64,000 nt of DNA from Fibrobacter intestinalis. Lineage in GTDB: Bacteria > Fibrobacterota > Fibrobacteria > Fibrobacterales > Fibrobacteraceae. Under the pieces are notes generated by a model that was given only the letters and a program-made list of their open reading frames with translations, did no database searches and was not told the origin of the DNA. The stretch is taken from the NCBI RefSeq assembly GCF_900167415.1, contig NZ_FUWU01000001.1:62001-126000 (forward strand), in the 5' to 3' direction. Below are positions 41,488 to 50,297 of this stretch, in pieces (position 1 is the first letter of the stretch; each line of letters starts with the position of its first letter). A program made the translations under genes and the position numbers.

Positions 41488-42933
41488 ATGGTTTCAAAGC
41501 AAACTATAATTTCTTCTCTCATTTGGAAATTTCTAGAACGAATAGGAACCCAGTTAGCGCAATTTGTCGTTTCCATAGTCCTCGCCCGTCTGCTTGCTCC
41601 TAATGATTTCGGTATTATCGCTCTTGTAATGATTGTCATTGCTATCGCCGATGTTTTTGTGCATAGCGGACTTAATACAGCGCTCATCCAAAAAAAAGAT
41701 GCCGACGAATTAGATTTTTCTTCCGTATTTTACGCAAGCATGGGCGTAGCAACAATCATTTATACAGGAATCTTTTTCACCTCTCCCTTTATCGCCGAGT
41801 TCTACGGGAAAACAGAATTGGTTCCCGTTATTCGCGTTCTTTCCTTGACACTATTTCTCGGTGTATTCAATTCTATTCAGGGAGCCTATATTTCCAAACA
41901 CATGCTTTTTAAAAAGCTGTTTTTAAGAAGTATCGGAGCCATGATTCCTTCTGGAATTTTAGGAATTGCGCTAGCCTTCTGCGGATTTGGAGTCTGGGCG
42001 CTCGTCGCCCAACAATTAAGCAACGTCTTTCTCGCCGTTATCATCATGTGGTTCACCATTCCTTGGCGTCCTCGGCTCCAATTTTCTTTTACAAGATTAA
42101 AAGGTTTATTTTCTTTCGGCTGGAAACTTCTTCTATCGTCATTGTTAGACACGCTTTACTCTAAGATGCGAGGATTAATCATTGGCAAAATTTTTACGCC
42201 CGCCGACCTCGCTTTCTACGATCGCGGAGATCGTTTTCCCTTTTTAGCGGTAAACAACATCAACAATTCAATCCAATCCGTCATGTTGCCATCTATTTCG
42301 GCAATCCAAGACGACAAATCACAAGTTAAAAGACTTATGCGAAGAGCCATCGTCACCAGCTCCTTTTTGATTATGCCGATAATGGCAGGACTTGCGGCGA
42401 CGGCAAAGCCCATCACACTAATCCTACTTGGCGAAAAATGGCTCCCCTGTGTCCCATTTATGCAGATCTATTGTTTCATTTACTGTTTTTATCCGATTCA
42501 CACTTCAAATCTTTCCGCCATCAACGCAATGGGGCGAAGCGACATCTTTTTAAAACTGGAAATCATCAAAAAAATTTTAGGCGTTTCTTTGATTTTAGCG
42601 TCCCTTTACATTTTTAGATCTCCGATAGGAATCGCCTACGGAACCCTGTGCAATACGCTGTGCTGTGCATTCATCAACGCTCACCCCAACAAAAAGTTAC
42701 TGAATTATGGCTATTTAGAACAAATCCGGGACATCCTTCCATCCTTTATTCTTGCCATTCTAATGGGCATCATTATCCATTTCATCGAATTTGCAGGATT
42801 CAATCTTTATTTAACGCTTGTTTTACAAATCTTAATCGGATTCGCTATTTATATGGGCGCCGCAAAACAATTACATTTAGAATGTTTAGAATATCTGATA
42901 GAAACCGTGAAAGGATTTAAATATGGAAGATAA
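41488..42933 (+). CDS. Oligosaccharide flippase (Wzx/WzxC-like, MOP superfamily)
   Basis: This 481-residue polytopic protein has about 12-14 hydrophobic helices. The opening SLIWKFLERIGTQLAQFVVSIVLARLLAPNDFGIIALV is the standard polysaccharide-flippase N-terminus, and ANFDYDR-type helix breaks are replaced by SKMRGLIIGKIFTPADLAFYDRG. It moves a lipid-linked oligosaccharide across the inner membrane. It is the first gene of the plus-strand half of the polysaccharide locus and overlaps the aminotransferase gene by 11 bp. Confidence 0.92.
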   Translation: MVSKQTIISSLIWKFLERIGTQLAQFVVSIVLARLLAPNDFGIIALVMIVIAIADVFVHSGLNTALIQKKDADELDFSSVFYASMGVATIIYTGIFFTSPFIAEFYGKTELVPVIRVLSLTLFLGVFNSIQGAYISKHMLFKKLFLRSIGAMIPSGILGIALAFCGFGVWALVAQQLSNVFLAVIIMWFTIPWRPRLQFSFTRLKGLFSFGWKLLLSSLLDTLYSKMRGLIIGKIFTPADLAFYDRGDRFPFLAVNNINNSIQSVMLPSISAIQDDKSQVKRLMRRAIVTSSFLIMPIMAGLAATAKPITLILLGEKWLPCVPFMQIYCFIYCFYPIHTSNLSAINAMGRSDIFLKLEIIKKILGVSLILASLYIFRSPIGIAYGTLCNTLCCAFINAHPNKKLLNYGYLEQIRDILPSFILAILMGIIIHFIEFAGFNLYLTLVLQILIGFAIYMGAAKQLHLECLEYLIETVKGFKYGR

Positions 42934-44032
42934 ACCGATAACAGTCACCTCCCCATTGCTTCCAAATTTGGACGAATTCATCCCGATGCTCCGTGATATT
43001 TGGAATCGGAAATGGCTAACAAACAACGGCCACTACCACAAAAAACTAGAAAATGCTTTAGCGGAATATCTAGGAGTAAACTATCTAAGTCTTTTCACTA
43101 ACGGAACCCTCCCCTTGATAACCGCATTACAGGCTTTGCGCATTTCAGGAGAAGTGATAACAACGCCATATAGTTTTGTGGCGACGACTCATTCCATCTG
43201 GTGGAACGGCATTAAGCCCGTGTTTGTTGATGTTGAGGAAGAAACAGGAAATATCGACCCCGAAAAAATCGAGGCGGCGATCACCCCGCACACAACGGCA
43301 ATCATGCCCGTACACGTTTACGGCACACCTTGCAATATAAAACGCATTCAAGAAATCGCCGACATTTACGGTTTGAAAGTTATTTACGATGCCGCACACG
43401 CCTTTGGGGTAACCATAAACAAGGATTCCATTTTAAAAGCCGGCGATATGTCCACGTTGAGTTTCCACGCTACAAAAGTTTACAATACAATCGAAGGCGG
43501 TGCCCTTATCTGCCACGACGAAGCGACAAAAAAGAGAATCGACTATCTAAAAAATTTTGGATTTGCCAACGAGGTAACAGTCGTTGCTCCAGGAATTAAC
43601 AGTAAAATGGACGAAATCCGAGCAGCCTATGGTCTTTTAAATTTGAAACAAGTCGATTCAGCCATCGCCCAAAGAGCCTCCATAGTTCAAAAATACAGAA
43701 ACGGATTCAAAAATGTTTCGGGAATCCGAGTTCTTAAAGATCTGGAAGGGGTTCGGCACAACTATTCCTATTTCCCGATTTTCGTGGATGAAAAAGAATA
43801 TGGAATGAGCAGAGACTCCCTTTACGAGTTGCTCAAGGCGCATCATATTTTTGGACGACGTTATTTTTATCCACTGATAAGTACATTCAGCGCATACAAG
43901 GGATTGGCATCCGCAGACCCCAAAAATCTACCAATAGCAAACAAACTCGCAAATCAGGTCCTTTGTTTACCAATGTTCGCCGGTCTCGATAACAAAAACA
44001 TCGACCGCATTATAAATATTGTCGCAAAATAA
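42923..44032 (+). CDS. DegT/DnrJ/EryC1/StrS-family sugar aminotransferase
   Basis: This 369-residue PLP enzyme aminates a nucleotide-linked keto-sugar. Visible are LFTNGTLPLITALQAL, TPYSFVATTHSI, the PLP-phosphate and ring contacts VIYDAAHAFGV (Asp156), and the Schiff-base lysine in SFHATKVYNTIEGG (Lys185). The RRYFYPLIS segment near the C-terminus is also conserved. The keto-sugar supplier (dehydratase) is not encoded alongside, so the substrate is open. It overlaps both neighbouring reading frames, indicating a tight operon. Confidence 0.94.
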   Translation: MEDKPITVTSPLLPNLDEFIPMLRDIWNRKWLTNNGHYHKKLENALAEYLGVNYLSLFTNGTLPLITALQALRISGEVITTPYSFVATTHSIWWNGIKPVFVDVEEETGNIDPEKIEAAITPHTTAIMPVHVYGTPCNIKRIQEIADIYGLKVIYDAAHAFGVTINKDSILKAGDMSTLSFHATKVYNTIEGGALICHDEATKKRIDYLKNFGFANEVTVVAPGINSKMDEIRAAYGLLNLKQVDSAIAQRASIVQKYRNGFKNVSGIRVLKDLEGVRHNYSYFPIFVDEKEYGMSRDSLYELLKAHHIFGRRYFYPLISTFSAYKGLASADPKNLPIANKLANQVLCLPMFAGLDNKNIDRIINIVAK

Positions 44033-44036
44033 CAAT

Positions 44037-45485
44037 ATGACCCAAGACGAACTCATCAAAAAAATCAAAGACATCGAATGGGATGACTTTGAAGTAAAAG
44101 AAGCAGCAACGGCTCTTCCCAAAAACATTTGGGAAACCGTCAGTGCTTTCGCCAATACTTCCGGCGGATGGATTGTCTTAGGCGTAAAGCAAATGGGGAA
44201 AAAATTTAGCATCAGCGGCGTTCAAAATGGCGAAAAAATTGAATCGGATTTTTTGAACATTATTCGTAGCCGACAGAAATTAAATCAACTGATTGCCGTA
44301 AAATTGAAAAAATACAGAATTGGCAACAAACTAATCCTTGCATTCTATATTCCCTCGTCTCCATTTAAGCCGATTTATTTTTCTTCGGAGTACAACACGT
44401 TCATTCGAACAGGTAGCGGCGACCGGCGAGCTTCCGACTTTGAAATTACGGCCATGTTACGGGATCAAGCGTTTGGAACAAAAAGCGAACAGATTATCGA
44501 AGAATCTTCACTAAAAATGCTCAATCTTGATTCTCTGGAATCCTATTTAGAACATGTTAAAGCTTTTAATCCGGAATTTCCATATAGCAGATTGCCTACC
44601 GAAAAATTTTGTGAAAAGACGGGAATAAGCAAAAAAGGAAAACTGACTTATGGAGGCCTTCTCATGTTCGGCAAGCGAGACCCCATTCAATACCATGTCA
44701 ACAATTTTTGGATAGATATGCTGGAAATTCCAGGGAAAAATATGGGGGAAGCTGAACCCCGATATACTTTCCGGATGCCAGAACAAGAAAATATTTGGGA
44801 ATACTATAATGTCCTTATCCAACGTCTAAGAACACATATAGATGCCCCTTTTTCTACGGGACCAAATGGGTTTTCTCCTGACGACAATTCCCAATTATAC
44901 GCTTTACGAGAAGGCCTCATCAATATGCTCGCCCATGCAGACTATTTCACTCCAATGCATTCAACTATTCGCATATTCACAGATCGCATAGAATTTCAAA
45001 ACCCGGGGCGATTTCCATTCAATCTGAAAGATCTGCGCTCGCAAAACCATTCCATACCACGCAATCCAATTCTCATCAAATTATTCCGCTACGCCAAACT
45101 GTCTGAAAACGCCGGATACGGAATTGACAAGATGCTCTCTTGGGAAAAATTGACCCACAAAAAAGTCAAATTTAAAAGTGATTTTGTCCTTTCAACCATT
45201 ATATACTATCAAGTGTCTAAAAATTTTGCCGACAAATGGGATGAGCCTCTAAATGAGCCTCTAAATGAGCCTCTAAATGAGCCTCTAACTCATACAGCAA
45301 AAGAACTATTGAAAGCTATAAGAAACAATCCCAAAGCAACCAAAGAAGATTTCGCTAAACTGATTCAAAAATCACGTTCTACAATAACTCGGACAATCGC
45401 AAAACTCATAGAGCACAAACTTATCATGCGAACCGGATCGGACAAGAACGGTTTTTGGGAAATCATCCAGAACAGGAAATCTTAA
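44037..45485 (+). CDS. AlbA_2 (Schlafen-type)/HATPase_c_4 putative transcriptional regulator
   Basis: The 482-residue product has an N-terminal AlbA_2-like domain (DFEVKEAATALPKNIWETVSAFANT, GGWIVLGV). A degenerate GHKL ATPase-like part follows (LYALREGLINMLAHADYF, IRIFTDRIEFQNPGRFP), and a C-terminal winged helix ends it (KATKEDFAKLIQKSRSTITRTI). Members of this group are predicted DNA-binding regulators. Four 4-residue repeats EPLN precede the winged helix, encoded by a 12-bp tandem repeat. It sits between sugar-biosynthesis genes, where a regulator is unexpected. The ATG at 44037 is preferred over a TTG at 44019. Confidence 0.85.
   Translation: MTQDELIKKIKDIEWDDFEVKEAATALPKNIWETVSAFANTSGGWIVLGVKQMGKKFSISGVQNGEKIESDFLNIIRSRQKLNQLIAVKLKKYRIGNKLILAFYIPSSPFKPIYFSSEYNTFIRTGSGDRRASDFEITAMLRDQAFGTKSEQIIEESSLKMLNLDSLESYLEHVKAFNPEFPYSRLPTEKFCEKTGISKKGKLTYGGLLMFGKRDPIQYHVNNFWIDMLEIPGKNMGEAEPRYTFRMPEQENIWEYYNVLIQRLRTHIDAPFSTGPNGFSPDDNSQLYALREGLINMLAHADYFTPMHSTIRIFTDRIEFQNPGRFPFNLKDLRSQNHSIPRNPILIKLFRYAKLSENAGYGIDKMLSWEKLTHKKVKFKSDFVLSTIIYYQVSKNFADKWDEPLNEPLNEPLNEPLTHTAKELLKAIRNNPKATKEDFAKLIQKSRSTITRTIAKLIEHKLIMRTGSDKNGFWEIIQNRKS
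45243..45290 (+). repeat. 12-bp in-frame tandem repeat, four copies
   Basis: The unit GAGCCTCTAAAT occurs at 45243, 45255 and 45267 exactly, and at 45279 with one change. It encodes (Glu-Pro-Leu-Asn)x3 plus EPLT. Because the unit is a multiple of three, copy-number change would lengthen or shorten the linker before the winged helix without breaking the frame. Confidence 0.97.
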
Positions 45486-45488
45486 CCC

Positions 45489-46784
45489 ATGGCACACAAA
45501 AAAAACATCCTCGTATTTCCTTGCGGTTCAGAAATCGCTCTTGAAATCTATCGCAGCGTTAAGAATTCAGCGCATTTTAATTTGATCGGAGCCAGTTCAG
45601 TCGATGATCACGGGAAATTCGTATTTGAAAACTACATAGGAAATATCCCATTCATCACAGACAAGAATTTTATTAACGCCATCAAAAAGATTGTCAAAGA
45701 AAAACACATCGATGCCATTTACCCAGCGATGGACGCCGTTATCGAAATCTTGAAAAAAAATGAAAAAAGCCTCGGATGCAAAGTGATTTCTTCTAATTCG
45801 GAAACAACGCAAATTTGTCTTTCCAAAACAAAAACCTATCGAGTTCTAAAATCTTTCGTTCGAGTTCCAGAAATTTATTCCACAGAAAAACTCCGAGAAT
45901 CGCCCGACGTATTTCCCATTTTTGCAAAACCTGATATCGGTTACGGCAGTCGCGGAGCAAAAAAAATCTGTTCCGTTCTCGAAATGGAAACACACCTTGC
46001 CCAATATCCTTCTTGTATTTTGCTGGAATTTTTGCCCGGCGATGAATTTACCGTAGATTGCTTTTCCGACAAATCCGGAAATCTTCTTTTTGCTGCTCCA
46101 AGAAAACGTGGCCGTATCATGAACGGCATCAGCGTAAACACAAAAGCGGAAAAAGATGATTCGGAATTTCAAGCGTTTGCAAAAAAAATTAATGCGCAAA
46201 TAAAATTCCGCGGAGCCTGGTTTTTCCAAGTCAAACGGGACTCAAACGGGAAGCTCGCCTTACTAGAAGTTGCCAGCCGTTTCGGCGGATCTTCTTCACT
46301 GTTCCGTGCGCAAGGAGTCAATTTTGCCATGATGTCATTATTTGACGCCTTTGACATCCCGGTATCTGTTCTTCGCAACAATTACGCTGTTGAACTCGAT
46401 AGAGCTTTGGGCAATAGTTATCAAATAGATTTAAAATACAGCGAAGTCTTTGTAGATTTCGACGACTGCATTTACCTAGAAACAGCTTATGTAAACGATA
46501 CGTTGATGGCTTTCCTTTTTCGCTGCATCAACGCAGGTATTCGGATAACTCTGCTTTCTAAGCACGACGACGAAAAATTAGGTCCTCTAGACGATTTGTT
46601 GGATAACCTTCGGATTCGTCCAATCTTTGACCGAATCCTGCACATAAGACCCGATCAAAAAAAAGTAGATTTTATAGACAATATGGAAGCCATTTTTATT
46701 GACGATTCTTTTGCCGAGCGCAAAGCTATTGCAGAAAAATTCCACATCCCGGTATTTAGTATGGATATGGTGGAGATACTATGA
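45489..46784 (+). CDS. ATP-grasp ligase fused to a HAD-like domain
   Basis: This is a 431-residue two-domain enzyme. Residues 1-310 form a carbamoyl-phosphate-synthase/PylC-like ATP-grasp: NILVFPCGSEIALEIYRSV, IFAKPDIGYGSRGAKKI, ILLEFLPGDEFTVDCF, ALLEVASRFGGSS. Residues 318-431 look like a HAD hydrolase: motif I VFVDFDDCI (Asp323, Asp325), motif II LLSKHDD (Ser357), a Lys around 391 and motif IV FIDDS (Asp405, Asp406). The inference is a ligase that joins a carboxylate and an amine, coupled to a phosphatase-type domain. It directly precedes a cytidylyltransferase with a 4-bp overlap, pointing to a shared pathway for a polysaccharide substituent. Confidence 0.88.
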   Translation: MAHKKNILVFPCGSEIALEIYRSVKNSAHFNLIGASSVDDHGKFVFENYIGNIPFITDKNFINAIKKIVKEKHIDAIYPAMDAVIEILKKNEKSLGCKVISSNSETTQICLSKTKTYRVLKSFVRVPEIYSTEKLRESPDVFPIFAKPDIGYGSRGAKKICSVLEMETHLAQYPSCILLEFLPGDEFTVDCFSDKSGNLLFAAPRKRGRIMNGISVNTKAEKDDSEFQAFAKKINAQIKFRGAWFFQVKRDSNGKLALLEVASRFGGSSSLFRAQGVNFAMMSLFDAFDIPVSVLRNNYAVELDRALGNSYQIDLKYSEVFVDFDDCIYLETAYVNDTLMAFLFRCINAGIRITLLSKHDDEKLGPLDDLLDNLRIRPIFDRILHIRPDQKKVDFIDNMEAIFIDDSFAERKAIAEKFHIPVFSMDMVEIL

Positions 46785-47227
46785 TGATGTATAAAACAGG
46801 AATTACCGTTGGCGTTTTTGATTTATTTCATGTGGGTCATTTAAATTTATTAGAAAGCTGCAAAGCCATGTGCGATTATTTAATTGTTGCCGTTTGTTGC
46901 GACGAGTATGTGACAAAAATAAAGCACAAGCAGCCCGTTTATAATGAACAGGATCGGATTCGTCTTCTTTCGGCGTTAAAAGTTGTCGACAAAGTCGTCC
47001 CCGTAACCATTGAAGAAATAGAAAACAAATTACTTCTATTAAAAAAGCATCCTTTCGACTGTTTGTTTTCAGGGGATGATTGGAAGGGAAGTCCTCGTTA
47101 TCAAAAAACAGAAGAACAATTTGCCAAGTTGGGAGTGAGCATTGAGTATCTCCCTTACACAAAAGGCATTTCGACGACACAAATAAAAAATAAATTATTA
47201 GGACAGAAAAAAATGGAAGAGGTTTAA
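46781..47227 (+). CDS. Cytidylyltransferase-family protein (TagD-like), first copy
   Basis: The 148-residue product has the nucleotidyltransferase signature GVFDLFHVGHLNLLE (HxGH at 17-20), the FSGDDWKGSPRY segment and the ISTTQIK terminal motif. It activates a phospho-alcohol with CTP. It is more diverged from TagD than the copy at 47975 (MCDYLIVAVCCDEYVTKIK) and could use a different alcohol. It is followed one base later by a LicD gene, forming the first activation-transfer module. Confidence 0.85.
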   Translation: MMMYKTGITVGVFDLFHVGHLNLLESCKAMCDYLIVAVCCDEYVTKIKHKQPVYNEQDRIRLLSALKVVDKVVPVTIEEIENKLLLLKKHPFDCLFSGDDWKGSPRYQKTEEQFAKLGVSIEYLPYTKGISTTQIKNKLLGQKKMEEV

Positions 47228-47228
47228 T

Positions 47229-47978
47229 ATGATTTCTTTTGACATTAAACGCGTTCAAGAAAGACTTCTTAAAATGGCAAAAGAAATCGCCAGTATTCTT
47301 GAAGACCACGATATTCCTTATCAAATAGCATTCGGTACGCTTCTCGGAGCTGTACGTCACAAAGGATTCATTCCATGGGACGACGATTTTGATTTTTTCC
47401 TTTTCGACGACTCCTATGAAAAAGCTATGGAGGTTCTTCAAAAAAACATCTCGCAAAATATGTTCCTAGAAAATGAAAAGACAGAAGCGCATTTTTTTCA
47501 TGGATGGGCCCGCATAAAAGACACCCAAAGCGATTGCCAATACGACCTCTATCCTCAAGACAAATCGTATTTACATCACGGGCTCTGCGTAGATTTATTC
47601 AGAATCAAAAAAATGCATGGAAAGGATTTTGCCGACTTTCGTTTCAACGAAGCAATGAATTACATTAAACGTCGAAAAAAGTTAGGTCTTATTTCAGACG
47701 AAGAATTTATAACACGGCAAAAAAAGTTTGAAGAGTGCTTCGAAAAAGACAAGACCAATTCTACCAAAGAAATTCTCGCCTATCCTTTCGACATTGGCAA
47801 ACAATATCCCGAAGATGTTTTTCCGCTCAAAAAATACAAGTTTGAAGACACCACATTTTTCGGACCCCAAAATGCAGACAACATTCTGGCAATGCGATAC
47901 GGCGACTACAGAAAACTGCCACCAGAAAGCGAACGGCACCCGCATTACAGCCAGGTAATATTTAAGGAGAACGAATGA
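47229..47978 (+). CDS. LicD-family phosphotransferase, first copy
   Basis: The 249-residue product has the hallmark [23 protein letters not shown] near residues 35-54, and a C-terminal [19 protein letters not shown]. LicD proteins transfer phosphocholine or other alcohol phosphates from CDP-linked donors to glycans. The TagD-like gene just upstream is its likely donor maker. The next TagD gene overlaps its stop (ATGA). Confidence 0.92.
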   Translation: MISFDIKRVQERLLKMAKEIASILEDHDIPYQIAFGTLLGAVRHKGFIPWDDDFDFFLFDDSYEKAMEVLQKNISQNMFLENEKTEAHFFHGWARIKDTQSDCQYDLYPQDKSYLHHGLCVDLFRIKKMHGKDFADFRFNEAMNYIKRRKKLGLISDEEFITRQKKFEECFEKDKTNSTKEILAYPFDIGKQYPEDVFPLKKYKFEDTTFFGPQNADNILAMRYGDYRKLPPESERHPHYSQVIFKENE

Positions 47979-48370
47979 AACGGATTATCACTTATGGAAC
48001 ATTCGATTTACTTCATTACGGGCACATCAATCTTCTCCGTAGAGCGAAAGCCCTTGGCGATTATCTAATCGTAGCTCTATCTACAGATGAATTCAATTGG
48101 AACCAAAAGCAGAAAAAATGTTATTTCTGTTATGAAAAACGCAAACAGCTTCTAGAAGCGATTCGCTATGTGGATTTAGTCATCCCCGAAGAGAACTGGG
48201 AGCAAAAAAAAACAGACGTCAAAGAATACCACATTGACACCTTTGTAATGGGTGATGATTGGAATGGCAAATTTGATTTTTTAAAAGAACAATGCGAGGT
48301 CGTCTATCTGGGACGCACTCCAGAGATCAGTACAACGCAAATCAAAAAAGATCTGGAGAAAAATACATGA
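47975..48370 (+). CDS. tagD: Glycerol-3-phosphate cytidylyltransferase, TagD type
   Basis: This 131-residue enzyme makes CDP-glycerol from glycerol 3-phosphate. [20 protein letters not shown] (HxGH at 14-17), [14 protein letters not shown], the [15 protein letters not shown] block, [15 protein letters not shown] and ISTTQIK match TagD closely in sequence and length. CDP-glycerol could feed the CDP-glycerol transferase at 55120 as well as the adjacent LicD. Confidence 0.93.
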   Translation: MKRIITYGTFDLLHYGHINLLRRAKALGDYLIVALSTDEFNWNQKQKKCYFCYEKRKQLLEAIRYVDLVIPEENWEQKKTDVKEYHIDTFVMGDDWNGKFDFLKEQCEVVYLGRTPEISTTQIKKDLEKNT

Positions 48371-49281
48371 CAGAAGCAGAACGCCTTATCCAAGATGGAT
48401 TATTTTCAGACGATTATTTTAAAGAAGAAACTCGAAATGATTTTAAAATTTCGTCAAAAACAAAAAAAATCTGGGCAATCGAATTAGAAATGCTCCTTAC
48501 CCTGGACAAAGTCTGCCGCAAACATCATCTGAAATATTTCTTGCTCTTCGGAACGCTTCTAGGGGCCGTGCGTCACCATGGATTTATCCCTTGGGATGAC
48601 GATGTCGATGTCGGAATGTTCCGAGACGACTACGAAAAACTTCTCCTTTTAAAAGACGAATTTCCTGCTCCGATTTTTTTGCAGAACCACAAAACGGATC
48701 CGGAATGTTTTATGTCCTATTCGCGCTTGAGAAACTCCAATACGACCGCGATTTCTAAAAAGCTAAGATTTCAAAAAATGAATCACGGTATTTTTCTCGA
48801 TATTTTCCCATTGGACAATTTACTTCAAAATGAATCTTCCGAACGCTACGAAAAAATAAACGCTCTCAATATTGACAACGGAACATTCATGAAAATGTCC
48901 AACCCCAATCTTTCCGGAAGAGATCTGCTTTTGTCAAAAGACTACAAAAGACAAAATAAAGATCCCGAAAAAACGCTAGAGGAAATTCACCTCTTGGCGA
49001 CTTTGCAAAACGCCAAACCCATGGAATACATTTGCAATCTTGTTTGTACTCTTTCGCCACTACGAACTAAAAGATGGAACGCTGAATGGTTTTCAAAAAC
49101 GATACCATTTGAAATCGACGGTTTTAAGTTTTCGGGACCTGTAGGCTATAAAGAAATTCTGACAATGAACTACGGCGACTATATGAAATTTCCGCCTTTA
49201 GAAGAGCGGCAAGCACATCCTCATTATCTTTTTGACCCAGACAAATCTTACTTGGATTTCCAACCTCAAGACATAGAGTAA
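48367..49281 (+). CDS. LicD-family phosphotransferase, second copy
   Basis: The 304-residue product has [36 protein letters not shown] and [21 protein letters not shown], the standard LicD blocks, with a longer middle than the first copy. It overlaps tagD by ATGA and forms the second activation-transfer module. The ATG at 48367 is preferred over the upstream in-frame start within tagD. Confidence 0.92.
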   Translation: MTEAERLIQDGLFSDDYFKEETRNDFKISSKTKKIWAIELEMLLTLDKVCRKHHLKYFLLFGTLLGAVRHHGFIPWDDDVDVGMFRDDYEKLLLLKDEFPAPIFLQNHKTDPECFMSYSRLRNSNTTAISKKLRFQKMNHGIFLDIFPLDNLLQNESSERYEKINALNIDNGTFMKMSNPNLSGRDLLLSKDYKRQNKDPEKTLEEIHLLATLQNAKPMEYICNLVCTLSPLRTKRWNAEWFSKTIPFEIDGFKFSGPVGYKEILTMNYGDYMKFPPLEERQAHPHYLFDPDKSYLDFQPQDIE

Positions 49282-49346
49282 ATACAAAAAAACTATTATT
49301 TAGGACAATACCGAATCCATTTTTAGAAAGAGAACGTTAACGCCTT

Positions 49347-50297
49347 ATGCTCGACAGAACAGAAGAAGATATTATCAGAAATTGGCCAAACCATTTTGAT
49401 TGCCCATTGGTCTCTGTCCGTTGCACGGCATTCAATCATGAAAAATACATCGCCGAATGCCTTGAAGGATTCCTGATCCAAGAAACGAATTTTCCATTTG
49501 AAGTTATTGTACACGAAGACGCTTCGACGGACAAGACAGCATCAATTATTCGGGAATACGAGAAGCGGTATCCAAAAATCATCAAGCCTATCTATGAAAC
49601 GGAAAATCAGTACTCCAAACAGGACGGCTCCTTTACACGAATCATCAACGCTCACCTGACGGGAAAATATATCGCCATGTGTGAAGGAGACGATTATTGG
49701 ACTGACCCGAATAAATTGCAGCGTCAAGTAGATTTTTTAGAAAGCAATTCAGATTACTCTATGATTTTCCATGATGCCGCCATAAAAAACGAATTAGAAA
49801 CTCGTTTAATAAATTCGGTTTATCCTGTTATGAAAAATCAGGACTATTCTGCAACCGAATTGTTTAAAAAATGGACAGTTCCTACAGCCTCTATGCTATA
49901 CCGACGAGAGGCTTTAACGTATGCCATCAAAAATTCCAAAAACATTTTAAATGGAGATATTTTTTTAGTTGAAAAGTGCGCTCATTTGGGGAAAGTCCGC
50001 TGCATCAATGAACAAATGAGCGTATATCGTATTCAACCCAAAGGCGTCACATGGGACGACTCGCAGAAAATACAGCGTTTGCGCAAATATCCCGCCCATT
50101 TCAAAGCAATAAAAGAAAATTTTCCATTAATAGAAAAAAACATAGTCAATGCGGCGATCAGCCGCTCGCTAATATGCGCACTAAAATATGAGAATTTTCC
50201 TCAAAAAATATCTTACGCCATTCAATCCTTGTACTACTCTCCTAAAGAATTTTGCCTCTCTTTTCTAAAAAAATTACGAAAAATCGTTCATTCATAA
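49347..50297 (+). CDS. GT2-family glycosyltransferase
   Basis: The 316-residue product has VRCTAFNHEKYIAECLEGFL, the nucleotide-binding VHEDASTDKTASII, and the DXD-containing MCEGDDYWTDPNKLQRQVDFL. It adds a sugar to a lipid-linked intermediate; the sugar is unknown. Its TAA overlaps the acyltransferase ATG by one base (TAATG). Confidence 0.9.
   Translation: MLDRTEEDIIRNWPNHFDCPLVSVRCTAFNHEKYIAECLEGFLIQETNFPFEVIVHEDASTDKTASIIREYEKRYPKIIKPIYETENQYSKQDGSFTRIINAHLTGKYIAMCEGDDYWTDPNKLQRQVDFLESNSDYSMIFHDAAIKNELETRLINSVYPVMKNQDYSATELFKKWTVPTASMLYRREALTYAIKNSKNILNGDIFLVEKCAHLGKVRCINEQMSVYRIQPKGVTWDDSQKIQRLRKYPAHFKAIKENFPLIEKNIVNAAISRSLICALKYENFPQKISYAIQSLYYSPKEFCLSFLKKLRKIVHS

Noticed and set aside
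45243-45290. Short tandem repeat as a CRISPR array
   Set aside because: The units are 12 bp, directly adjacent without spacers, and encode an in-frame peptide repeat.
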